Notes: generated by a model not told the origin, from the letters alone. A stretch of DNA of 57,314 bases from Pseudomonadales bacterium (GCA_022825945.1 JAJDVS010000085.1:1-57314); one strand, 5' to 3'. Numbered from the stretch's first letter, positions 47,304-55,933 are shown. Translations and numbers: made by a program.

Positions 47304-48278
47304 ATGGAAATCGGAACAAGCACCCGGGCGCTGGCGAAACTCGGCACCCTGCGGCAACTCGAAATTTTCCTCAAGGTGGCGGAGACCGGGAGTATCGCCC
47401 GGGCCGCCGAGGCGTTGCACCTGAGCCATTCGGCGGCGTCGGTGCAGATCCGCAAGCTCGCCGAAGCCGTGGGCCTGCCACTGCACGAAGTGATCGGCAA
47501 GCGGTTGTTCCTCACCGAGGCCGGGCGCGAGGTGGCGGCAAGCGGCCGGGAGCTGTTTGAAGTAATGTCCCGCCTCGATGGCAGGCTCAAACATCTCAAG
47601 GGTCTCACCGCCGGATCCCTGAGCATCGCCGTGGTCACCACCGCCCAGTACTTCCTGCCGCGGATTCTCGGACCTTTCTGCCAGATGTATCCCGACATCG
47701 ACGTGGCCTTCATGGTGGGCAACCGGGCCAAGATCATCGAGCGCCTCAACGGCAACCGGGACGATTTGTATATCTTCGGCGACCCCCCCGACGAACTGGA
47801 AATCCATGGCAGGCCCTTCCTGCCCAATCCGCTGGCGGTCATCGCCTCGGCGAAAAATCCCCTGAACCGGCGCCGGCGGCTGGACTGGGAAGACTTGCGG
47901 GGACAGAAGTTCCTGCTGCGGGAGGAGGGTTCGGGTACGCACAATACGATCCGGAAGCACCTCCGCGAAAACAATCTCAGCCTGGCCAAAACCATGGTGG
48001 TGGAGAGCAACGAGGCCATCAAGTACGCGGTGATGGCGGACATGGGGATTACCATTCTCTCGGCCTATGTGCTCGCCGACGCCGAGGAGGATGGCCTCGC
48101 GCAATTGCGGGTGAAGGGTTTTCCCATCATGTCCCACTGGCATGTGGTGAATCTCAAGTCGAAAAAACTGTCCCTGATCGCCGAGCGCTTTCTCGACTTC
48201 ATCCTCAACCGCAGCCGCGATGTCCTGCCCATGGAGCATATCGAGCAACAGGTACAGCGGGCGCTGGCGCGTCACTGA
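47304..48278 (+). CDS. LysR-family transcriptional regulator (CbbR-like)
   Basis: 324 residues. The winged HTH is residues ~14-72 (TLRQLEIFLKVAETGSIARA, then HLSHSAASVQIRKLAE). The co-inducer domain follows and contains LSIAVVTTAQYFLPRILGPF and EEGSGTHNTIRKHL, features of the CbbR/CysB-like branch that senses small organic acids. It is divergent from the bicupin and so probably regulates that transcription unit, and perhaps the genes around it. The gene ends with a 7-bp convergent overlap with the aldehyde dehydrogenase gene. Confidence 0.93.
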   Translation: MEIGTSTRALAKLGTLRQLEIFLKVAETGSIARAAEALHLSHSAASVQIRKLAEAVGLPLHEVIGKRLFLTEAGREVAASGRELFEVMSRLDGRLKHLKGLTAGSLSIAVVTTAQYFLPRILGPFCQMYPDIDVAFMVGNRAKIIERLNGNRDDLYIFGDPPDELEIHGRPFLPNPLAVIASAKNPLNRRRRLDWEDLRGQKFLLREEGSGTHNTIRKHLRENNLSLAKTMVVESNEAIKYAVMADMGITILSAYVLADAEEDGLAQLRVKGFPIMSHWHVVNLKSKKLSLIAERFLDFILNRSRDVLPMEHIEQQVQRALARH

Positions 48279-49696
48279 CTCTCTTCGCTCATCACATGAA
48301 TCGATGGGGCGGGCGCGGTCTGGTGGAGCAGGGCGCGCTTGCGCAGGAAGCGGCTCATTCCCGACGGGCCCATGCGCGACCCGCCCATGCCGGAAAGGCG
48401 GAAAGAGTTCTTTTCCACGTCGTTGGCGCCGGCGGTGAGGCTGGCGTCGTTGATGCTGACTCCGCCCACTTCCAGCTTCTCCGCAATCGCTTCGGCCTCG
48501 GTGCGGGAACCGGCGAACACCGCCGCGGAAAGCCCGTAATCGGAGTCGTTGGCCAGGGTGATTGCTTCCCCGGTGGAATCGTATGGCGCCATGGTGATGA
48601 CCGGACCAAAGGTTTCCTCGCGCATGATGAGCATGTCCCGCGTGACTTCGCTTACCACCGTGGGGCGGCACCAGTCGCCGCCGCCATGCTGTTCGATGGC
48701 CCCGCCGCAGTGCACCCGGGCGCCCCGGGCGAGGGCGTCGTCGAGATGCCGGCGGATCGTTGCCGCCTGACCGGCAAATATCAGTGGGCCAATGTCTCCC
48801 GAATCGAGGCTGGCCTCATTCAGGCGGATGTTCTCGGCGGCGGCCACCAGCTTCCCGAGGAATTCTCCATACACTTCCCGGGCGACAAAGGCGCGCTCCA
48901 GCGACTGGCAGGCCTGGCCGGTGGCGCCGAATGCGCTGCGGGCGATGGCGCGCACGGCATTTTCCAGGTCGGCGCCGGCGGTGACGATGGCCGGGTCCTT
49001 GCCGCCGAGTTCCAGAAAGGCCGGGATGAAGTTCCGCGCCGCCTGTACCGCCACCTTGCGCCCGGTGGCGACGCTGCCGGTAAAGCAAATGGCGTCCGCT
49101 GTGTCCACGAGGCCGGCGCCGGCGCTGCCGTCCCCGGTGATCAGCCGGAACACCGCCTGCAAGTCCGGCACCGCAGCAATGCTTTCCGCCAGGGGCCGCA
49201 CAAAGCGGGAGGTGACTTCACTGGGCTTGACGATCACCGCGCAACCGGCGAGCAGGGCGGGAATCGCGTCCAGTGAAGCCAGCGCAAGGGGGAAGTTCCA
49301 GGGGCTGATGACGCCCACCAGGGGATAGGGGGCTTTCAGGTGGCGCCAGTCCACAGTGGGCGCCATGCTCGAGCGGCCCGTTTCCTCCGCCAGTATCGCC
49401 GGCGCCCGCTCCAGCCAGTAATCGATCAGGTTGACGGGTTTGAGCGCTTCCAGCCGGGAAATCCGCCGCCGGCCGGTATCCGCGGTGAGGGCTTCGGTGA
49501 TTGCCTCGTCGCGCCTTTCGATTTCTTCGCGCCAGTTCAACAGCGCCTGGCGCCGGTGGGCAAACCCCTTGCCGCGCCATGCGTCCTGGGCGCCGCGCAA
49601 TTCATTTGCCAGGGCGACGATTCTTGCCGGCGCCCAGTTTTCGACCTCGCCGTCGATGCCGCCGGTGCGGGGATTTCTGACCGGGATGGTGTTCAT
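48272..49696 (-). CDS. NAD(P)-dependent aldehyde dehydrogenase
   Basis: 474 residues with the ALDH catalytic set: SPWNFPLALASLDAIPALL (Asn), FTGSVATGRKVA (cofactor), ELGGKDPAIV (Glu) and FGATGQACQSLERAFV (catalytic Cys). EETFGPVITMAPY follows. It oxidises an aldehyde to a carboxylate in the cytosol. The substrate is not evident; semialdehydes of short diacids are common for this branch. I start at the ATG at 49696, which overlaps the lyase stop (ATGA). The open frame continues upstream only as a shadow. It is co-transcribed with the HMG-CoA-lyase-type gene. Confidence 0.92.
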   Translation of the reverse strand: MNTIPVRNPRTGGIDGEVENWAPARIVALANELRGAQDAWRGKGFAHRRQALLNWREEIERRDEAITEALTADTGRRRISRLEALKPVNLIDYWLERAPAILAEETGRSSMAPTVDWRHLKAPYPLVGVISPWNFPLALASLDAIPALLAGCAVIVKPSEVTSRFVRPLAESIAAVPDLQAVFRLITGDGSAGAGLVDTADAICFTGSVATGRKVAVQAARNFIPAFLELGGKDPAIVTAGADLENAVRAIARSAFGATGQACQSLERAFVAREVYGEFLGKLVAAAENIRLNEASLDSGDIGPLIFAGQAATIRRHLDDALARGARVHCGGAIEQHGGGDWCRPTVVSEVTRDMLIMREETFGPVITMAPYDSTGEAITLANDSDYGLSAAVFAGSRTEAEAIAEKLEVGGVSINDASLTAGANDVEKNSFRLSGMGGSRMGPSGMSRFLRKRALLHQTAPAPSIHVMSEESQ

Positions 49697-50619
49697 GCCG
49701 CGCGGTATCCCATGGGAATGCCGGCATCGGGGGTGAACCCGAACAACTCCACATCCGGCAGCGCCGCCGTCACGAGTTCCCGCACTTCGATCAACGCCGC
49801 CAGATCGATGCCCGTGGAAAGGCCCATGGATTCCAGCAGGAATACCAGGTCCTCGGTGACGATATTGCCGCTGGCCCCGGGCGCGAAGGGGCAGCCGCCG
49901 ATGCCGCCGAGGGAGCTGTCCAGGGTGGCGAGGCCGAGTTCCACCGCCATCAGGGCGTTCGCCAGCCCCTGGCCCCGGGTGTTGTGCAGATGTACGCCCT
50001 GGAGCTTGTCGCGGCCACAAGCCTGCCAGATACCCAGCACGAGCCGCTTGAGTTGCCGCGGATTGCCATAACCCGTGGTGTCGGAAAGGCTCACTTCATC
50101 GACGCCGAGGGCGGTGACGGCCTCGGCCATGGCAAGCACCCGGTTCTCGGGCACGGGGCCTTCCAGGGTGCAGCCAAAAGCGGTGGAAAGGCTGACTTCA
50201 AAATGCGGCCGCTCGCCAGCCGGCAAGCCCTGGAGATACTCGACACAGGCCCTGATTTCGGTGAGCATCCGGGCGTGGGTCCGGTTCACATTTTTCAGCG
50301 AATGGGTTTCGCTCATGGAAAAGGGCAAGGTCACCTTGTGGGCGCCATGGGCGACGGCGTCCCTGAGCCCCCGCAGATTGGGCGCGAGCACCGCCACGCA
50401 AAGCCCTTCGAGCCCGGCGGCGTAGCGCACGATCTCGCCGGTATCCGCCAGTTGCGGCAGCAGTTTGCGGGGAACGAAGGAACCCACTTCCATCTCCCGG
50501 CAACCTGCGGTGTATTGCGCGGCGATCCAGGCCTGCTTGTCCGCTGTGGACATGGTCGCCGCGATATTCTGCAGGCCGTCCCGCAGGCCCACCTCGCTGA
50601 TAAGAATGTCCGGCTTCAT
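49693..50619 (-). CDS. HMG-CoA lyase-family acyl-CoA lyase
   Basis: 308 residues of the DRE-TIM/HMGL family: EVGLRDGLQN (metal-binding Asp), EVGSFVPRKLLPQLADTGEI, VSLSDTTGYGNP, GVHLHNTRGQGLANAL (metal-binding His) and GGIGGCPFAPGASGN (catalytic Cys). These cleave 3-hydroxy-3-methylglutaryl-CoA or analogues to acetyl-CoA plus an oxo-acid. The divergent CoA transferase probably makes its substrate. The ATG at 50619 is preceded by an AT-rich divergent promoter. The frame stays open for 600 further codons upstream, but those are antisense to the CoA transferase and are not coding. Confidence 0.92.
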   Translation of the reverse strand: MKPDILISEVGLRDGLQNIAATMSTADKQAWIAAQYTAGCREMEVGSFVPRKLLPQLADTGEIVRYAAGLEGLCVAVLAPNLRGLRDAVAHGAHKVTLPFSMSETHSLKNVNRTHARMLTEIRACVEYLQGLPAGERPHFEVSLSTAFGCTLEGPVPENRVLAMAEAVTALGVDEVSLSDTTGYGNPRQLKRLVLGIWQACGRDKLQGVHLHNTRGQGLANALMAVELGLATLDSSLGGIGGCPFAPGASGNIVTEDLVFLLESMGLSTGIDLAALIEVRELVTAALPDVELFGFTPDAGIPMGYRAA

Positions 50620-50662
50620 GAATCCTGGGTTCCCCGCCCTGTGGTATTGGCCAAATGAACTA

Positions 50663-50674
50663 TTGTTATAACAA
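50663..50674. promoter_or_regulatory. Palindromic operator candidate in a divergent promoter
   Basis: TTGTTATAACAA is a perfect 12-bp palindrome in the 105-bp gap between the lyase (-) and the CoA transferase (+). It matches the TnGTnnnnACnA style of GntR/FadR-type operators, though no GntR gene is in the window. Confidence 0.5.
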
Positions 50675-50724
50675 CATGACAAATATACCATTGGCGCAGC
50701 CTGGATAAAACAAGAGAGGCTGGT

Positions 50725-51930
50725 TTGAAGCAAACGCAACAAGGCGACGGCGCCCTGCCGCTGGCAGGCGTCAAGGTCATCGAATTCACCCATATGGTCA
50801 TGGGGCCCGCCGCGGGGATGATTCTGGCGGACCTTGGCGCCGAGGTCATCAAGATCGAACCCCCGGGCGGCGACAAGACCCGGCGCCTGGGCGGTTCCGG
50901 CGCGGGCTACTTCCCCATGTACAACCGCAACAAGAAAAGCATTTGCATCGATCTCAAGAGCGCCGGCGGCCGCAAACTCGCCGGGCGGCTGATTGCCGGC
51001 GCCGACGTGCTCATCGAAAACTTCCGCCCCGGCGCCATGGACGCGCTCGGTTTTGGCTGGAAAACCATGCATGCCGCCAATCCGCGGCTCATTTACTGTT
51101 CCCTCAAGGGCTTCCTCTCGGGCCCTTACCAGGACCGCACCGCCCTGGACGAAGTGACCCAGATGATGGGCGGGCTGGCCTACATGACCGGCCTGCCGGA
51201 CCGTCCCATGCGGGCGGGGGCATCCGTCATCGACGTGACCGGCGGCATGTTCGGCGTCATCGGCGTACTTGCCGCCCTGGAACGCCGCCGCGGCAATGGC
51301 CGCGGCGAACTCGTCACCGGTTCGCTGTTCGAGACCACCGCCTTCCTCGTCGGCCAGCACATGGCCCAGCAGGCGGTGACCGGCGAGGCCGCGCTGCCCA
51401 TGTCGATTCGCAGCTCGGCCTGGGCGATCTACGATATCTTCGAATGCCGGGAAGGAGACAAGGTTTTCGTCGGCGTCGTGAGCGATACCCAGTGGCGCCG
51501 CTTCTGCGAGGAATTCGAGCTGCGGGAATTCGCCGCCGATGAGTCGCTGGAGAAAAACAATGAGCGGGTCCGCCAGCGGGAGCGCCTGCTGCCCGCGATA
51601 GCGCGGATGTTCGCCAACATGGGCCGGGATGAGATGCTTGCCCGGCTCGCCCGCTCCGGAGTGGCTTTCGCCGAGGTCAACAAGCCCTCGGATCTTTTTG
51701 AAGACCCCCACCTCAAGGCTGGCGAAGGTCTGCTGCCGGTCACCCTGCGCGACGGCGAGCGCGCCGGAGAGCGCACCCGTTTGCCGGCCTTGCCCATCGA
51801 ATGGGGCGGCAGCCGCTTCGGCGTCCGCCACGATGTGCCGGCAGCCGGTGAACACGCCCGCGAAGTTCTCGCGCAAGCGGGTTTGACCAGCGAAGAAATC
51901 CGGCAACTCGAGCACGCCAGATTGCTGTAG
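50725..51930 (+). CDS. CaiB/BaiF family III CoA transferase
   Basis: 401 residues. The family N-terminus is LAGVKVIEFTHMVMGPAAGM and on to LADLGAEVIKIEPPGGD. YNRNKKSICIDLK, LIENFRPGAMDALGFGW and the segment around the catalytic Asp142 (DRTALDEVTQMMGGLAY) follow. It moves CoA from an acyl-CoA donor to a carboxylic acid. With the divergently transcribed HMGL-type lyase it could activate and split a hydroxy diacid such as citramalate or 3-hydroxy-3-methylglutarate. The start is TTG at 50725 with GAGAGGC upstream; the next ATG is 22 codons in and would remove the conserved N-terminus. Confidence 0.9.
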   Translation: MKQTQQGDGALPLAGVKVIEFTHMVMGPAAGMILADLGAEVIKIEPPGGDKTRRLGGSGAGYFPMYNRNKKSICIDLKSAGGRKLAGRLIAGADVLIENFRPGAMDALGFGWKTMHAANPRLIYCSLKGFLSGPYQDRTALDEVTQMMGGLAYMTGLPDRPMRAGASVIDVTGGMFGVIGVLAALERRRGNGRGELVTGSLFETTAFLVGQHMAQQAVTGEAALPMSIRSSAWAIYDIFECREGDKVFVGVVSDTQWRRFCEEFELREFAADESLEKNNERVRQRERLLPAIARMFANMGRDEMLARLARSGVAFAEVNKPSDLFEDPHLKAGEGLLPVTLRDGERAGERTRLPALPIEWGGSRFGVRHDVPAAGEHAREVLAQAGLTSEEIRQLEHARLL

Positions 51931-52032
51931 CCACAGAGGCAGGCAAGAGAGACCTTCGAAAACCATGATGGGAATTGCCGTTTGACAAAACGGCAAGTAC
52001 CATGAATCCCAAGCCTGCGGTACATTACCCGA

Positions 52033-52616
52033 ATGAACGCAAGACCCTTTCCGAAACCACCGCCGGCCGATCCCCTGCCGCTGGAAATCTGGCTGGACCA
52101 GACCGGCCGTTCCGAAGTCGGTCGCGAGCCGTTCTTTCGGGGGCGCGATTATGGAGTTCGATGTCTTTCGCAGGGCGGCGGGCAGTCTCCATGATGGTCG
52201 GGTCGGCGGCGGCACAATGGTTTTCCAGGGTGCTCCGGGCGTCGGGAAGTCGGCGCTGATGGAAGAATGCAGCGAAGCTTCCGGGGAAGTATCACATCGT
52301 GGTCTGTGTCGATGAGGCCCAGAACACGCCGGTTTCCGGAAAGCGGATCGACGCGGCGCATCTGGACGAGGCCGCGGCGGCCGGGGAGGCATACAAGCGG
52401 GAATACTATGCCGACCGGCTGGAAGCCGCCTCAAGTCGTTACTGGGTCTACCGCGATCTCGCCCTTGCCGCGGAAAGAAACGGCGGCGTATTGAGCTGGG
52501 ACGGAATCCATTCGCTAACCGGGAAGGTTCGCGACGGAACGGGGGAGTCCATGGAGGATTTCCTCACCGACGCCTGCCTGATAAAAGACTACATCCATAC
52601 CCAGGGTCTGCGTTGA
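52033..52616 (+). pseudogene. Decayed P-loop ATPase (AAA-type)
   Basis: A start with MNARPFPKPPPADPLPLEIW leads to REPFFRGRD, after which the frame breaks. The next frame continues EFDVFRRAAGSLHDGR and a Walker A, GAPGVGKSALMEEC (about 52229-52252). The frame shifts again and VCVDEAQN (Walker B) appears only about 20 codons later, so most of the region between the two motifs has been deleted. The C-terminal part runs to a stop at 52616, overlapping the 3' end of leuD on the other strand. It was probably an ATP-binding protein of mobile or defence origin; no intact relative is in the window. Confidence 0.72.
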
Positions 52617-53230
52617 CGGTCGGCGGCTTCGAAAGCCGCAATCGCGTCTTCCTGGCGCAGGGTGGCGGCGATGCTGTCGAGACCTTCGAGCAGCAGGCTG
52701 CGCCGGGCCGGTTCGATGGCGAAACCGGTTTTCTCGCCTTCCCGCCAGAGGATTTGCTGTGCGGCCAGGTCGATTTGCAGCAAATTAGCGCGGGGGTCTA
52801 CCTGCACCCAATCAGCAAGTCGTTGAATTTCGGCCTCTTCCAGCTCAATGGCGAGAATGCCGTTCAGGGCGCAGTTATTGAAAAAGATGCCACCGAAGGA
52901 GGGCGCCAGAATCGCGCGGATGCCAAAATCCTTCAGCGCCCAGACCGCGTGCTCCCGGGAAGAGCCGCAACCGAAATTGTCGCCGGCGAGCAGAATGCTG
53001 GTTCCTTGATAGGCTTCCCGATTCAGGATGAAATTCGGGTCGGGCTCCCGGCCCTGTGTTGAGACCCGGGTCGAAAGATAGCGCCAGCCGGCGAACATCG
53101 ACTCGCCCAGCCCTTTCTTCGATACCCGGGAAATCTCCCGGGAAGGGATGATGGCGTCGGTATCGATATTGGGCCTGAGCAGGGGCGCGGCGACACCGCG
53201 ATGGAACACCTGTGCCTGCGGATGCGTCAT
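52589..53230 (-). CDS. leuD: Aconitase-superfamily hydratase, small subunit (LeuD-like)
   Basis: 213 residues from the ATG that overlaps the large-subunit stop (ATGA). LRPNIDTDAIIPSREISRVS, LLAGDNFGCGSSREHAVWAL and APSFGGIFFNNCALNGIL are the LeuD signature. With the large subunit it should isomerise 3-isopropylmalate or hydrate a related unsaturated acid. No leuA or leuB is present nearby, unlike leucine operons, and the neighbours are CoA transferase and lyase genes, so the true substrate may differ. Confidence 0.87.
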   Translation of the reverse strand: MTHPQAQVFHRGVAAPLLRPNIDTDAIIPSREISRVSKKGLGESMFAGWRYLSTRVSTQGREPDPNFILNREAYQGTSILLAGDNFGCGSSREHAVWALKDFGIRAILAPSFGGIFFNNCALNGILAIELEEAEIQRLADWVQVDPRANLLQIDLAAQQILWREGEKTGFAIEPARRSLLLEGLDSIAATLRQEDAIAAFEAADRQRRPWVWM

Positions 53231-54624
53231 GACGCCTCCGCCGCGCTGATATAGCCCCGGCAGGCCGAGGCCGCCACGGTGAGCGGGCTGGCGAGATGGG
53301 TGCGGGCGCCGGGGCCCTGGCGGCCCTGGAAATTGCGGTTGGTGGAGGAAATCACCCTTTTGCCGCCGAAGGATTCGCCGCCGGCGTGGAAGCAGAGCGA
53401 GCAGCCGGCTTCGCGCCATTCGAATCCCGCGTTCCGGAAAATCTCGTGGAGCCCTTCGGCTTCGGCTTCCCGTTTGACCGCCCCTGAACCGGGAACGCAC
53501 AGGGCTTGCACCCAGGGCGCGATTTTCCTGTTGCGCAGGTAGTTCGCGGCGGCCCGCAAGTCGCTGATGCGATTGTTGGTGCAGGAGCCGAGAAATGCGG
53601 CGTCGATCCGGATCGAATCCAGCGGCGTGCCGGGTTTCAGACCCATGTAATCCAGCGCCTGGCTGGCGGCCAGGGATTTCTGCGGATCCTCGAATGCGTC
53701 GGGCGACGGCACTTTGCCGCCGATGTTGGCCATCTGTTCCGGGTTGGTGCCCCAGGTAACCGCGGGCGCGATGCGGGCGCAGTCGATTTCCAGTTCCAGA
53801 TCGAATTCGGCGCCGGTATCGCTGTGCAATTGGCGCCAATGGAATTCGGCCCGCTCCGCCAGCGGCCCTCGCGGGGCCAGTGCGGTGTTTCGAACATAGG
53901 CGATCGTGCGTTCGTCCGGGGCGATCATGCCAGTAAATGCACCCATTTCCACGGCCATGTTGCACAGGGTAAAGCGTCCGTCCATGCTCAGGGCGGACAC
54001 GGCGGGGCCGGCGAATTCCACCGCATAACCCCGGCCCGCCCGGCTGCCGAAACTGGCGATCAGGTGCAGAATCATGTCCTTGGCGGTCACTCCCGGCGCG
54101 GTTTCGCCAATAAAGTTGACCCGCATGGCCCGGGGGCGGCTTGCCCGCAGACAGCTCGTGGCCAGGGCGTGTTCGGCCTCGGTGGAGCCGATTCCCCAGG
54201 CCAGGGCGCCGAGGGCGCCGAGGGTGCAGGTATGGCTGTCCGGGCAGACCGCGCTCATGCCCGGCAGAACGATGCCGTTCTCGGCGGCGACCACATGGGA
54301 AATGCCCTGGCGGGGATCGTCGATATCAAACAGGTGGATTCCCGCCCGCCTGGCGCTTTGCCGGGTCGCCTCGATGAACTCGCGGCCGTGCGGCGCCAGG
54401 GAAATGTCGCCCCGGCCGGGCCTGGTGTCCACGATATGGTCCATGGTGCAGAACACGCGGTGGGGAGCGCGCACCCTGCGTCCTTCCTGTTCCAGGCTGC
54501 GCAGGGCGATGCTGCCGGTGCGTTCGTGAAGAAAGATCCGGTCGATATGGATCAGGCAGTCACGGTCGCCAAGATCGGCGATTTCATGAAGACTCCAGAG
54601 CTTTTCGAGCAATGTGGCAGGCAT
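53227..54624 (-). CDS. leuC: Aconitase-superfamily hydratase, large subunit (LeuC-like, divergent)
   Basis: 465 residues carrying the [4Fe-4S] enzyme fold: VCPDSHTCTLGALGALAWGI, NMAVEMGAFTGMIAPDERT, FLGSCTNNRISDLRAAANYL and STNRNFQGRQGPGARTHLAS. Cluster cysteines are in CPDSHTC/GSCTNN and GCSLC. Where isopropylmalate isomerases read GCSMCLAMNPD, this protein reads GCSLCFHAGGESFGG, and the loop after it is changed. Together with the lack of leuA/leuB this suggests a relative with another substrate such as citraconate, dimethylmaleate or homoaconitate. It overlaps leuD by 4 bp. Confidence 0.86.
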   Translation of the reverse strand: MPATLLEKLWSLHEIADLGDRDCLIHIDRIFLHERTGSIALRSLEQEGRRVRAPHRVFCTMDHIVDTRPGRGDISLAPHGREFIEATRQSARRAGIHLFDIDDPRQGISHVVAAENGIVLPGMSAVCPDSHTCTLGALGALAWGIGSTEAEHALATSCLRASRPRAMRVNFIGETAPGVTAKDMILHLIASFGSRAGRGYAVEFAGPAVSALSMDGRFTLCNMAVEMGAFTGMIAPDERTIAYVRNTALAPRGPLAERAEFHWRQLHSDTGAEFDLELEIDCARIAPAVTWGTNPEQMANIGGKVPSPDAFEDPQKSLAASQALDYMGLKPGTPLDSIRIDAAFLGSCTNNRISDLRAAANYLRNRKIAPWVQALCVPGSGAVKREAEAEGLHEIFRNAGFEWREAGCSLCFHAGGESFGGKRVISSTNRNFQGRQGPGARTHLASPLTVAASACRGYISAAEAS

Positions 54625-54680
54625 GTCGGTGGCTTCGAACCGCCGCCGCTCATGCTGTGCGGAAACGATTCATTTAGATA

Positions 54681-54696
54681 TATTGACCTATCAATA
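54681..54696. promoter_or_regulatory. Candidate operator upstream of leuC
   Basis: TATTGA-CCTA-TCAATA is a perfect 6-bp-arm dyad in the AT-rich 143-bp gap between leuC (-) and the CpcT/CpeT-like gene (+). Confidence 0.4.
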
Positions 54697-54767
54697 GGAC
54701 AAAGCAATAATACAAAGCAATTCGGCACATTTGAAGTCATGCCTCCATGGGCAAGGGGTACAAAGCA

Positions 54768-55757
54768 ATGAAGACTATCCGCAAAAACACAAGCCTGACT
54801 GTCTCCGCCTTATTGCTTCTTCTACCGGCGGGCGTCCTCGGCCAGGACCTTGCGCATTTCCTCGGCTGGTTCGCCGGTGAATACGACAATAACGAACAGG
54901 TCTGGCAGCAGGGCGAGGATGGCATCGCTCCCGAAGACCGCCACGAACACATCCATCACATCTTCCTGCCGGCGCCTGCCCCGGCCGTCGGCGAGCATAC
55001 TTATTTCATCAAGCAATATCTCGGTCGCGACTACGAGAATGTCTACCGCCAGCGTCTGTACGAGTTCAGCGTGAACGAGGACCGCGGCGCCATCGAACTC
55101 GCCATTCACAGTTTTCTCGACGAGGAAAAATACCGCTACGCCGACCGCGACCCATCGCTGCTGGCGGAGCTTGCGCCCGCCGATTTGCGCAATGTGCCCG
55201 GCTGCAATGTCTATTGGCGGCTAAATGGCGATCACTATGTGGGTGAAATGGATGAGGGCGCCTGTTTCTACTATTCCGGGGCCATGGAGCAGAATGTCTA
55301 CATCACCGATACCCTGCGCCTGACCGCGGACGAAATCTGGATCGGCGACAAGGCCTACGACGAGGACGGCAACCTGCTGTTCGGCAGGGAGGAGCCCCAT
55401 CGCAACCGCAAGGTGCGGCAATTCGACGGCTGGGGCGCGGTCCGCCGCGGTGCGTTCGCCGCCGACTCGGACAATCCCGACGAGATGCTGCTCGTGCCTG
55501 ACTTGCGCCTGCACAACGAGGGGCAGATCGTGCCGCTGGTCACCGCGGAGGGAGATGCGACGGGTTACAGCGTCGAGTTGGCGCGGCTGACCTACCAGAA
55601 TACCCGCGTCGCGGTGCTCAAGCTCGGCATTCTCGATTCGGCAACCGGCGAGACCGTGGCCTATTCCTGGGCCAATCCCGGCGCCGACCGGGTCGGCATC
55701 AATCTGGGGTGGCTGCAGGTGGGGATGACCGCCGAATTCGATGGCGTAAGCCATTGA
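54768..55757 (+). CDS. CpcT/CpeT-family protein, exported
   Basis: 329 residues. A signal peptide (LTVSALLLLLPAGVLG, then Q) is followed by a domain matching the CpcT/CpeT family: LAHFLGWFAGEYDNNEQVWQ, YFIKQYLGRDYENVYRQRLY, PGCNVYWRLNGDHYVGEM and DEGACFYYSGAMEQNVYI. In cyanobacteria these are lyases that attach bilins to phycobiliproteins, but no photosynthesis gene is present here, so the role must be different and is unknown. The start at 54768 has AAGGGG upstream; an ATG seven codons earlier lacks a good site. The last nine codons, including the stop, lie inside a repeat found again at 57223. Confidence 0.75.
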   Translation: MKTIRKNTSLTVSALLLLLPAGVLGQDLAHFLGWFAGEYDNNEQVWQQGEDGIAPEDRHEHIHHIFLPAPAPAVGEHTYFIKQYLGRDYENVYRQRLYEFSVNEDRGAIELAIHSFLDEEKYRYADRDPSLLAELAPADLRNVPGCNVYWRLNGDHYVGEMDEGACFYYSGAMEQNVYITDTLRLTADEIWIGDKAYDEDGNLLFGREEPHRNRKVRQFDGWGAVRRGAFAADSDNPDEMLLVPDLRLHNEGQIVPLVTAEGDATGYSVELARLTYQNTRVAVLKLGILDSATGETVAYSWANPGADRVGINLGWLQVGMTAEFDGVSH

Positions 55758-55822
55758 ATTCGGGAGCAAAACAAAACCACGCTTTTGTTTTGCGATAATG
55801 AAAAATTCCAAGGAGGGAATTT
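55731..55822. repeat. 92-bp dispersed repeat C, copy 1
   Basis: Matches 57223-57314 at 90 of 92 positions (differences at two single bases). It covers the last codons of the CpcT/CpeT-like gene, a perfect 11-bp hairpin and a second hairpin AAAAATTCC/GGAATTTTT. Confidence 0.92.
55766..55793 (+). terminator. Perfect hairpin, likely terminator
   Basis: GCAAAACAAAA-CCACGC-TTTTGTTTTGC pairs over 11 bp just after the CpcT/CpeT-like stop codon. No long T run follows, but position and stem strength fit a terminator. It is part of repeat C. Confidence 0.5.
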
Positions 55823-55933
55823 TTCAGAGAATACTTAGGGAAGCTCTGATCAAGTCAAAGAATACTTGGTTGCCAAGGTCCGTGGCTTCAAACCGACTCA
55901 CGTTTTGCGAGCCCCGGAATGACGTGATCCAAA

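Noticed and set aside
50620..52434. A 600-codon open extension upstream of the HMGL-type lyase on the - strand
   Set aside because: It is antisense to the CoA transferase and crosses the divergent promoter. Its translation is Arg/His/Pro-rich and matches no family, which is usual for the reverse of GC-rich genes.
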